Positions 1 to 7,285 of a stretch of 64,000 bases of DNA are shown in pieces (positions within the stretch are counted from its first letter, which is position 1; every line of letters starts with the position of its first letter). The notes beneath the pieces were generated by a model that saw nothing but the letters and a program-made list of their open reading frames with translations, was not told the DNA's origin and made no database searches. This DNA comes from Brumicola pallidula DSM 14239 = ACAM 615 (GTDB lineage: Bacteria; Pseudomonadota; Gammaproteobacteria; Enterobacterales; Alteromonadaceae): assembly GCF_000428905.1 (NCBI RefSeq), contig NZ_AUAV01000013.1, positions 1 through 64,000 of the forward strand, written 5' to 3'. The position numbers and the translations under genes were made by a program.

Positions 1-243
1 GAATTTGCCCTGCCAGATGAGGAGCGCGGAACAAAAGTTTCTCTTGAAGGGCATGATTTACCTGCTCCACATATTAATACATTAGAATTGATTATTTTTG
101 ATGCTAATGTATTGAGAATCAAAGCTCGATTTAGCGACTACAAAATCGATCTGCGCAAGGTTGAGTTAGAAGAAATTGAAAAGATAAAGCAATCTTTAGT
201 TCTTCATAACTATGATGACCGATTTGAAGTTAAATATACATAG
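1..243 (+). CDS. C-terminal part of a hypothetical protein (5' end outside window)
   Basis: An open frame runs from the first base to a TAG at 241-243 and gives 80 residues without a start, so the gene begins upstream of the window. The translated piece is rich in Glu, Lys, Leu and Ile (ends NYDDRFEVKYT) and has no membrane segment or recognisable motif. It could be a small soluble cytoplasmic protein, but I do not recognise the family. The frame is judged coding because it stays open to the edge and has a normal amino-acid mix. Confidence 0.5.
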   Translation, partial: EFALPDEERGTKVSLEGHDLPAPHINTLELIIFDANVLRIKARFSDYKIDLRKVELEEIEKIKQSLVLHNYDDRFEVKYT

Positions 244-641
244 GTCTATGCGATTCATATGGATTCACTTTAAGTAGGCTGACTTTTGCTACTCAATTAT
301 CATTTTCATTCACAGTAAAACGATAAATTTGAATAAAAAAGCAGACATAAGGAACGGTAAATTATAGGGGTGTTTTAACTAGCTAGGGGTAATAAGATAA
401 CACTTTGTCTAAAGCACACGCTTGGCACAAAGGCGACTAAAGCTAAGTCGAGCTGGTCGGCGGCAATGAGGTGTGAGTTCAACTGGTCAACGCAACACTT
501 TGCCGACTGTCAGATTTCTAAATTCAACATTTGCAAAATTTAAGATCAAGCCCTAGCGAATACAGCGTAACTTTGTCTCTATTTACAATCCATTTGTCTC
601 CATTTAATTCCATTTTTCTTCATTTACCATCTAATAAAACA
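244..641. other. Gene-free stretch
   Basis: No convincing gene lies between the partial gene and the flavoprotein gene. Two things are visible: an imperfect long inverted repeat at about 456-507 (outer arms GTCGGC and GCCGAC), and a run of CCATTT-like words at about 590-625. No intrinsic terminator follows the stop at 243. Confidence 0.5.
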
Positions 642-1847
642 TTATGCCACCTGCCCCGCAGCCCATCCACTAGACCAAGCCCACTGAAAATTATAACCAC
701 CTAGCCAGCCGGTTACATCAAGTACTTCACCTATAAAGAACAATCCTTCTTGATCCTTAACTTGCATGTTTTTTGATGAAACATAGTCAGTGTCAACGCC
801 GCCCAGTGTGACCTCCGCAGTCCGATAGCCTTCAGTTCCATTTGGTTTAATTCGCCACTGCGTAAAAGCGTCGGCTGCGCTTTGCAACTGTTTTGCGTTG
901 TATTGCTTAAGCGGCTTATTGTCTAATTCAAAATACGGAATAGCCGCTTGTACAAAACGTTTTGAATAATGTTTTCCAAGTGCTGTAGAAAGTTGTATTT
1001 CTGGATTTGACTGCTGTTGCTCAAGTAAGTCTTGGAGCAGATCAGCATTTGGAAAAAGGTCAAATTCCACCTCTTGTCCTGGGTCCCAAAAACTCGAGAT
1101 TTGCAGCACTGCGGGGCCACTTAAACCACGATGAGTAAACAAAATACTTTCATTGAAATTGGTGTTGTTGCAACTTGCATTAGCATCAACTGAAATACCG
1201 CTGAGCTCGCCTATTACGGCCTTGTCATGTTCCTGCAACGTAAATGGCACAAGGGCGGCTTTTGTTGGGATAATGGGCAAGCCAAACTGTTCAGCAACTC
1301 TGTAGCCGAACGGTGTTGCGCCTAACTTTGGCATACTCAAGCCACCCGTTGCAATGACCAATGACTCACTGCTAAAAACACCTTGGCTGGTATTCACTAC
1401 ATAACGATTATCGACATATTCTATGCCGATAATTTCTGTTCTATTCTTAATATCAACATTGGCTTTTTTGCATTCAGCCAAGAGCAAATCGACGATATCT
1501 TTAGCGCTGTCATCACAAAAAAGTTGGCCAAGTGTTTTTTCGTGATGCTTGATGCCATATTCGTTCACCAATGAGATAAAATCCCATTGTGTATATTGGC
1601 TTAGTGCGGACTTACAAAAATGCGGATTTTGAGATAGAAAGTTTTCGTGCGACGTATACGTATTAGTAAAGTTGCAACGACCGCCTCCACTCATGAGGAT
1701 CTTACCACCTAGTCGTTTTGCATGATCAAAAACAATGACCTTACGACCTCGCTTACCAGCTTCAGTTGCGCAAAATAAACCTGCGGCGCCAGCACCTATT
1801 ACAATAACTTCTGTTTTGGTCACGTTACTACTCGTTGTTATAAACAC
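642..1847 (-). CDS. NAD(P)/FAD-dependent oxidoreductase, HI0933/YhiN (BaiN-like) family
   Basis: Predicted soluble flavoprotein of 401 aa, the usual length for the HI0933/BaiN family. The N-terminal dinucleotide-binding motif GAGAAG is at residues 18-23. It is followed by the family signature GGKILMSGGGRCNFTN at about 47-62. The C-terminus carries the second FAD-contact block GEVLDVTGWLGGYN with a trailing SGWAAG. The family fold is glutathione-reductase-like. The physiological substrate of the marine homologues is not established; names such as aminoacetone oxidase are by similarity only. It is transcribed away from the peroxiredoxin end, with a hairpin at 1870-1894 between the two genes, so it probably has its own promoter. 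Family call is secure, function is not. Confidence 0.9.
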   Translation of the reverse strand: MFITTSSNVTKTEVIVIGAGAAGLFCATEAGKRGRKVIVFDHAKRLGGKILMSGGGRCNFTNTYTSHENFLSQNPHFCKSALSQYTQWDFISLVNEYGIKHHEKTLGQLFCDDSAKDIVDLLLAECKKANVDIKNRTEIIGIEYVDNRYVVNTSQGVFSSESLVIATGGLSMPKLGATPFGYRVAEQFGLPIIPTKAALVPFTLQEHDKAVIGELSGISVDANASCNNTNFNESILFTHRGLSGPAVLQISSFWDPGQEVEFDLFPNADLLQDLLEQQQSNPEIQLSTALGKHYSKRFVQAAIPYFELDNKPLKQYNAKQLQSAADAFTQWRIKPNGTEGYRTAEVTLGGVDTDYVSSKNMQVKDQEGLFFIGEVLDVTGWLGGYNFQWAWSSGWAAGQVA

Positions 1848-1869
1848 AGAACATTATCGCTGTTTAATC

Positions 1870-1894
1870 ACAAGCCATCAACTAGATGGCTTGT
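1870..1894 (+). terminator. Perfect 10-bp stem hairpin between peroxiredoxin and flavoprotein genes
   Basis: ACAAGCCATC (1870-1879) pairs exactly with GATGGCTTGT (1885-1894) around a 5-base loop. The T-run (TTTTAC) follows on the + strand, whereas both flanking genes are on the minus strand. As drawn it would best stop + strand (antisense) transcription. On the minus strand the stem could still act as a weak or Rho-assisted terminator after the peroxiredoxin gene. Confidence 0.5.
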
Positions 1895-1943
1895 TTTACT
1901 TGCTTTTGTTTTACTAAATGCGTTCGCTTTAGTGAAATATTGC

Positions 1944-2417
1944 TTACAGTTGCTTCAATATGGTTTCAGCATCACTGACTTCAAAACGACCAGGGTCCTC
2001 AACATTGAGTGCGCGAACAACACCGTCTTCGACAATCATGCTGTAACGGATTGAACGAATGCCACCAAACGCGTCAGTATCCATATCGAGACCAATCAAT
2101 TGGGCAAAAGTACCGTTGCCGTCTGCTAACATCATAATTTCGTCAGCGTTTTGTGACTTACCCCAAGCGTCCATAACGAAAGCATCATTTACCGCGATAC
2201 AAATAATGGCATCGACACCTTGTGCTTTAATTTTATCAGCCAATGCAATGTATCCTGGAAGATGAGATACTGAGCAGGTAGGTGTGAATGCGCCCGGAAC
2301 TGCAAATAAGACAACTTTCTTTTCGCTAAATAAAGTACCTGTATTTGGATTTTTTATTTCACCATCTTGTAAGATACTGAATACCGCTTCTGGTAATGTG
2401 CTGCCTACTTCAATCAT
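1944..2417 (-). CDS. Peroxiredoxin, Prx5-like family
   Basis: Thiol peroxidase of 157 aa that reduces H2O2 and organic hydroperoxides in the cytosol. The peroxidatic cysteine lies in the Prx5 signature PGAFTPTCS (C48 from the chosen start), and a second Cys lies at about residue 73 (IICIAV). No fused glutaredoxin domain is present, so an external thiol donor is expected. An in-frame GTG two codons upstream (2423) overlaps the Shine-Dalgarno AAGGAG. The ATG at 2417 sits 5 nt after GGAG and is chosen instead. It is transcribed in the same direction as its neighbours but separated from rsmJ by 86 bp, so probably its own unit. Confidence 0.92.
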   Translation of the reverse strand: MIEVGSTLPEAVFSILQDGEIKNPNTGTLFSEKKVVLFAVPGAFTPTCSVSHLPGYIALADKIKAQGVDAIICIAVNDAFVMDAWGKSQNADEIMMLADGNGTFAQLIGLDMDTDAFGGIRSIRYSMIVEDGVVRALNVEDPGRFEVSDAETILKQL

Positions 2418-2503
2418 GGTCACTCCTTGTTATTCTATTGTGTGTCTATATTAGAGTATTCTTACTCGTATAAAGGCAACTTGCGATTATTTGTTTCAGA
2501 ATA

Positions 2504-3454
2504 TCAGTGTAGTATATACACATCAAATCTGTGTTTTTTTGATTCAATTGCGGTGTCGGGTTTACGTCCACACGCTAGTTCAATCGGTTCCGCCGAGATA
2601 GGTCTCTTAACCACGACCCTGCTACCTGCATGGTTCAGTGCTGCGTCCAACAATTGCGCACTGTCGATATCTGCACCTAACAACTGCTGGAATGCGCGCA
2701 TTTCTTTCTTCACCAGAGCTGACTTTTTTTTGTGCGGAAACATTGGGTCAAGATAAATAACGTCAGCCAACGGTTTAGCATTTTTTTTTGCACCTTGCTT
2801 CAAAATATAGTCTGTTGCATCGGTTTTTACTAGCAATAATCTTTCGGGTAATTCAGCAACAGCTTCAATACGGTTTAGCGCATCCTCTAACAACGCTGCG
2901 ATAATCGGACTGCGCTCTAACATGATGACATGAGCACCAACACTTGCCATAACAAAACTGTCGTTACCCATTCCTGCAGTGCAATCAATCACTGACAGTG
3001 AATCTTTACCTTTTATACCAATTGCTTTCGCTAGCGCCTCATTGCGCCCGCCACCATGCTGCTTGCGATAATTAAGCGCCGCTGAATTGAAATCAACTAT
3101 AATATCACCCCAGCTTGGTTCATTGCTAAAACGCAGGGCAAGCCCATTGGATGTGTAGACGAGTTGCCACTGGCTATCAATGTTTACGTTGGCAACAGCG
3201 TTATCGCTTTTCGTGCTTCGTTTTGCCATTTTTTGTGCGTTGGTATGTGGTTTTTTATGTTTTGATGACGGCTTACTTGATTTTACTTTAGTATCGTTGA
3301 AACCCCGCTTTACGATAGGGTAACCGGTTTCAGCAGATAGCTTTTTTGCATCCTCTTGAGGGGATATGCGGTCACGATCCTCTATAAGAATGACTATTCC
3401 TATACCACCATCCTGCCCGCTTTGGGCATTGATAGACACATTTTGATCACGCAT
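2504..3454 (-). CDS. rsmJ: 16S rRNA (guanine-1516-N2)-methyltransferase RsmJ
   Basis: SAM-dependent methyltransferase modifying G1516 of 16S rRNA. Diagnostic blocks are the SAM-binding DCTAGMGNDSFVMASVGA and the catalytic DPMFPHKKKSALVKKEMR, both near-identical to E. coli YhiQ. At 316 aa it is longer than the E. coli protein (about 250). The extra length is a Lys/Ser-rich linker at roughly residues 45-95, after a divergent N-terminal segment. The start is ATG 3454: it overlaps the recG stop in ATGCGTGA and has GAGGAG seven bases upstream. A longer in-frame reading to 3529 would lie wholly inside recG and has no ribosome site. Translational coupling to recG is therefore likely. Confidence 0.93.
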   Translation of the reverse strand: MRDQNVSINAQSGQDGGIGIVILIEDRDRISPQEDAKKLSAETGYPIVKRGFNDTKVKSSKPSSKHKKPHTNAQKMAKRSTKSDNAVANVNIDSQWQLVYTSNGLALRFSNEPSWGDIIVDFNSAALNYRKQHGGGRNEALAKAIGIKGKDSLSVIDCTAGMGNDSFVMASVGAHVIMLERSPIIAALLEDALNRIEAVAELPERLLLVKTDATDYILKQGAKKNAKPLADVIYLDPMFPHKKKSALVKKEMRAFQQLLGADIDSAQLLDAALNHAGSRVVVKRPISAEPIELACGRKPDTAIESKKHRFDVYILH

Positions 3455-5522
3455 TCCCGTACTCCTCTTTATATGCCAGCCACCGACCAATGAGTGCTTG
3501 AGAGTTACTTGGATATTCGCGCCATACATATTCAGCCATATTTTTTATATCTGGAATAAGCGCTGCATCACGTATTAAATCCGCGATTTTCAAGTCGGCT
3601 ATGCCAGTTTGTTTAGTCCCCAACATTTCACCTGGGCCACGAATTTCTAAGTCTTTTTCAGCAATATAAAAGCCGTCAGTTGATTCACGTAAAACACCTA
3701 GACGCTTACTGGCTGTTTTAGATAGCGGACCTGAATACATTAATACACAATGACTTTCTACCGAGCCGCGCCCCACTCTGCCGCGCAACTGATGCAATTG
3801 GGCTAAGCCTAAACGCTCCGGGTTTTCAACAATCATTAAACTAGCATTGGGAACATCAACACCCACTTCAATCACGGTAGTGGCGACTAACAAATCAAGC
3901 TTGCCTTGTTTAAAATCGTCCATGACTTGTTGTTTTTCAGCGGCTTTTAAGCGCCCGTGAACCAGTCCAACCTTCAGCTCTGTTAAGGTGGTTCTCAATG
4001 CAACTGCCGCATCCTCAGCCGCTTGGCATTGCAATACTTCTGATTCGTCAATAAGTGTGCATACCCAATATATTTGGCGTTTTTGCTCAACAGCCGCTTT
4101 ACGAACACGCTCAATAACATCACCACGTCTGCTATCAGGTAACACTACCGTTGTCACCGGTGTTCTTCCTGGCGGCAATTCATCGATAACGGAGGTGTCT
4201 AAATCAGCATACGCAGTCATTGCTAACGTCCGCGGAATAGGCGTTGCTGTCATTATTAGTTGATGTGGGTATTTGCCGAGCTTTTCACCTTTTTTACGCA
4301 ACGCCAAACGTTGATGCACACCAAAACGATGTTGTTCATCAACAATCACCATTGCAAGGTGTTTATACTCTACTTGTTCTTGGAATATTGCGTGAGTGCC
4401 AACCAGCATTTGAATATTGCCCAACGCAAGCTGTTCGAGAGTTTCTATTCTCGCTTTGCCTTTCAACTTGCCTGCCAACCAACCTACCTTGATCCCTAAA
4501 GGGGTAAACCAGTCGGTAAAATTACGAGTGTGCTGTTCGGCCAACAATTCAGTTGGAGCCATCAGGGCAACTTGATAGCCTGCGCTAATCGCGGATAATG
4601 AGCTAAGCGCAGCAACTAAGGTTTTTCCCGAACCAACGTCACCCTGAACTAAACGCATCATCGGTTGCGCATGTTGCATGTCTTGCTCAATTTCACCCAC
4701 CACACGCGCTTGTGCACCCGTTGGTTCAAACGGTAGGGTGGCTAAAAACTTTTGTTTTAAGGGCTCATCTATTGTTACCGCGATGCCGGGTTCTGCATTT
4801 GACTGCGAACGTACTTTGAGCATACTTAAATGATGTGCCAGCAACTCTTCAATCACTAAACGCTTTTGCGCGGGATGCCTTCCCTCAACTAAATCTTCTA
4901 TTACGATGTCTGGCGGTGGTCGATGCACTAAATGCAGTGCGTCAGTTAACGATACCTGTTGTTCATATAGACCATTGGGCAGCAATTCTAAAAGTGCGCC
5001 TTTATCCAGTTGTCTCAATGCTTGCTCGGTTAAATTTCGAAGTGTGAGTTGTCTTACGCCCTCGGTTGTTGGATAAACCGGCGTTAACGATTCTTCCAAG
5101 CTCATATTTTCAGGATCATCTACAATCTTATATTCTGGGTGCATCATCTCGAGGTTTGCTTTGCCTGTTCGAACTTCACCAAAGGCACGAATAATATTGC
5201 CAATTACTAACGACTTGGTTTGGGCAGCAGAAAAATGGAAAAAGCGCAGAGTAACGGAACCGCACCCGTCACTGACTTTAACCAACAACATTCGACGTTT
5301 ACCGTATTGAATGTCGGATGACATAATCTCGCCTTGGATAGACACATGCAAATAAGCATGCAAGTCAGCCATAGGATAAATTCGAGTGCGGTCTTCATAC
5401 CTAGCCGGAAGGTGAAAAATCACGTCTTGCAGAGTAACAAGGCCGAGTTTTTTTAGTTTTTCCGCAACTTTTGCTCCGACACCTTTAAGCGTGGTAACCG
5501 GCGTATCAGCCAGTGACTTCAT
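3447..5522 (-). CDS. recG: ATP-dependent DNA helicase RecG
   Basis: Branch-migrating helicase of 691 aa that remodels stalled forks and recombination intermediates. In order: the N-terminal wedge/OB region (helix-hairpin-helix-like LKGVGAKVAEKL at about 13-24); Walker A GDVGSGKT (about 293-300); Walker B-type DEQHRFGV (about 395); motif III TATPIPRT; and the C-terminal helicase lobe with VIEVGVDVPNAS and QLRGRVGRG. Length matches family norm (about 690). It is upstream of and overlaps rsmJ. In enterobacteria recG follows trmH directly. Here it is about 8 kb away, on the far side of an accessory block. Confidence 0.97.
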   Translation of the reverse strand: MKSLADTPVTTLKGVGAKVAEKLKKLGLVTLQDVIFHLPARYEDRTRIYPMADLHAYLHVSIQGEIMSSDIQYGKRRMLLVKVSDGCGSVTLRFFHFSAAQTKSLVIGNIIRAFGEVRTGKANLEMMHPEYKIVDDPENMSLEESLTPVYPTTEGVRQLTLRNLTEQALRQLDKGALLELLPNGLYEQQVSLTDALHLVHRPPPDIVIEDLVEGRHPAQKRLVIEELLAHHLSMLKVRSQSNAEPGIAVTIDEPLKQKFLATLPFEPTGAQARVVGEIEQDMQHAQPMMRLVQGDVGSGKTLVAALSSLSAISAGYQVALMAPTELLAEQHTRNFTDWFTPLGIKVGWLAGKLKGKARIETLEQLALGNIQMLVGTHAIFQEQVEYKHLAMVIVDEQHRFGVHQRLALRKKGEKLGKYPHQLIMTATPIPRTLAMTAYADLDTSVIDELPPGRTPVTTVVLPDSRRGDVIERVRKAAVEQKRQIYWVCTLIDESEVLQCQAAEDAAVALRTTLTELKVGLVHGRLKAAEKQQVMDDFKQGKLDLLVATTVIEVGVDVPNASLMIVENPERLGLAQLHQLRGRVGRGSVESHCVLMYSGPLSKTASKRLGVLRESTDGFYIAEKDLEIRGPGEMLGTKQTGIADLKIADLIRDAALIPDIKNMAEYVWREYPSNSQALIGRWLAYKEEYGNA

Positions 5523-5615
5523 TTCATAATATTCTTTTAGTTGTGAGATTGACTTGATGCCTAAACTTTACCAGACCTTTGCAATTAAGCCACCTGTTCT
5601 AGCAATCAGGCTTAC

Positions 5616-5648
5616 AAAAACGACTAACCGCATTCTACCCGGTTAGTC
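5616..5648 (-). terminator. Rho-independent terminator after the SYLF lipoprotein gene
   Basis: Read on the minus strand, GACTAACCG (5648-5640) pairs with CGGTTAGTC (5630-5622) around a 9-base loop and is followed by G and five T's (5620-5616). It lies 115 bp past the stop of the lipoprotein gene and about 94 bp before recG, so recG should have its own promoter. Confidence 0.75.
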
Positions 5649-5762
5649 TATTCTTTAGTTCACAGTGTTTACGTCATTCAGCTTTGAGGGCTTTGCTTCA
5701 GATTGACAATAAAGTGGTACGCTTTGAGTAAGATTTGTCGCAAGCTAACACTCGATATTGTC

Positions 5763-6326
5763 CTAGTTGAGTTGGTCGTCTTTCCAGAATTTTGTTCCTT
5801 TAACAGTCGCCTGTAAAGCCAAACCGCTTTCAGTCATGGTATACACCGTGACATCACCATAATAGGCCTCACCTTCAATCGACTTTCCTTTTGTACCGGC
5901 TTTTGCAGCTGCATCTGCATTTCCACCGAAGGTCCAGCCTTGTTCTACGAAATTGCGTATAGCTGCTTGATTGTGAAACACCATGACGATGCGATAATCT
6001 TTTGCGCCTATACCAAAGCCAACGCCACCTTCAGCCATATTCATATACGTTTTTTTGTTCTGAATCTGGTCGTTTACAACGCCATAGCCGGTTCCAGCAG
6101 AGACCAAGAACAAATTAATATTAGCGTTTGAAAATACAGCGTAACCGGGTGACGCTTTTAATTCCTGTCTCGCTGCGGGCTTTTTCAAATATAGTTTTTC
6201 TAACGCGTCTTGTTGCATTTCTAATATCGCGACACGCTTTTCAACGTCAGTACCTGCCCCATAAGACGCACAGGCACTGAGTAAAAAAACACACACTAAG
6301 CCACTTAATAATTTTAAACGATACAT
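5763..6326 (-). CDS. SYLF (Ysc84) domain lipoprotein
   Basis: Predicted lipoprotein of 187 aa. The signal peptide ends in lipobox LSAC with the lipidated Cys at position 19, followed by Ala, which points to the outer membrane. The mature part is a SYLF/Ysc84 domain: the blocks PGYAVFSNANINLFLVSAG, GGVGFGIGAKDYRIVMVFH and WTFGGNADAAAKAG are characteristic. Eukaryotic SYLF domains bind phosphoinositides and actin; the bacterial role is unknown and lipid binding is only inferred. It stands alone, with a terminator after it and decayed genes upstream. Confidence 0.88.
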   Translation of the reverse strand: MYRLKLLSGLVCVFLLSACASYGAGTDVEKRVAILEMQQDALEKLYLKKPAARQELKASPGYAVFSNANINLFLVSAGTGYGVVNDQIQNKKTYMNMAEGGVGFGIGAKDYRIVMVFHNQAAIRNFVEQGWTFGGNADAAAKAGTKGKSIEGEAYYGDVTVYTMTESGLALQATVKGTKFWKDDQLN

Positions 6327-6408
6327 TTTACTTTCCTTATAATCGATTGATGCTTATGCAGCATAGTATACACTCAAACTAAGTATAAAATTTATAATCA
6401 ATTACTGA

Positions 6409-6750
6409 CTAACAAATTGCATACTCCTTGCAGCCGTATTTTTTGCCCTGACTGCATCGGAAGTTTGCATAGTTACCACATGCCTCTACCCATTCGACGG
6501 TTTTAGTTTTAATCAAAAATTCTTTGCCTAGCTTTTTAACCAGTAAAATACTCGCTAATGATGTAGATTGTTGGCAATCAATTTCTTTATCCGGTTTATT
6601 GGAGATTGATTGAGCATCCCCTAACCATTGCGCAACTATGTGCGCAACTATGTATCGATACACGGCAATCATTGCTAAAAAGAAGCAAACTAAAGCTAGC
6701 ATTTCGTAGGTGAATTTGTGCTTCTGAAAGTGTTCTTTTGAAAACGGCAT
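6409..6750 (-). pseudogene. Remnant of a membrane LytTR-domain transcriptional regulator
   Basis: 113 codons with a membrane-like segment (residues 17-42) and then a piece resembling the start of a LytTR DNA-binding domain (about 69-97, with WVEACGNYANF). A normal LytTR domain is about 100 residues, but here the similarity stops after about 30 residues and the frame ends in unrelated sequence (KKYGCKEYAIC). Intact proteins of this type have four membrane helices before the LytTR domain, so most of that region also seems deleted. It is divergent from the acyltransferase remnant at 6897, a typical regulator/target arrangement. Both partners are broken. Family assignment is by motif memory, moderately sure; loss of function is fairly clear from truncation. 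Confidence 0.65.
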
Positions 6751-6896
6751 CTCAATTAATTACCTGTCACCCCTGATTTCCACCACTTATAACTTATTGT
6801 TTAATTTCAGTAATTTAGACACATAACGACTGGTCGTTCATGGCAGTATTCGACCCATACTTATTTCATTTAAATCACACAAATACAAGAGAAAAC

Positions 6897-7139
6897 ATGA
6901 ATAGTACTGCTTCTCAAAACACAAATCGACTGCCTTGTTTAGACTGGCTCAGGGTAATTGCTATTGGCGTATTACTGATGTATCACATTGGTATGGTTTA
7001 TGTACCTGACTGGGGTTATCACTATAAAAATCCCGTGGCGGGTGGTTGGATAAAATAGCTAATGCTGTTGACGTCGCCTTGGCGCATGGGAATAGTACGT
7101 GTCCCAGGTTGGCGTAACGCTATTTTTACATTTCTATGA
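6897..7139 (+). pseudogene. 5' remnant of an acyltransferase-3 (OpgC-like) membrane protein gene
   Basis: From ATG 6897 (AAGAG upstream) the frame reads RLPCLDWLRVIAIGVLLMYH, the first helix of acyltransferase-3/OpgC-type proteins, with the conserved DWLR and YH. An in-frame TAG at 7056-7058 interrupts it after GGWIK. The same frame then continues LMLLTSPWRMGI, which still resembles the family, before degenerating and stopping at 7139. Intact members are about 370-400 aa, so over 80 percent of the gene is missing. An upstream in-frame ATG at 6840 is less likely as a start. It lies divergent to the LytTR remnant. Confidence 0.75.
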
Positions 7140-7285
7140 ATTAAACGCAGATAATTTACTTACTTAGTAGGGGTTTATTCGTTCCTGCTCGCTAATTAAT
7201 ATGAACACAGACTAAAAAATCCTCATTGATAAAAAGCAAGGCGCTTAACTTTGATATAACTTAAAATAAAAAAGGTAAAGTCAAG

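Noticed and set aside
3455-3529. N-terminal extension of RsmJ
   Set aside because: It lies wholly inside recG in another frame, and a proper ribosome site precedes the ATG at 3454.
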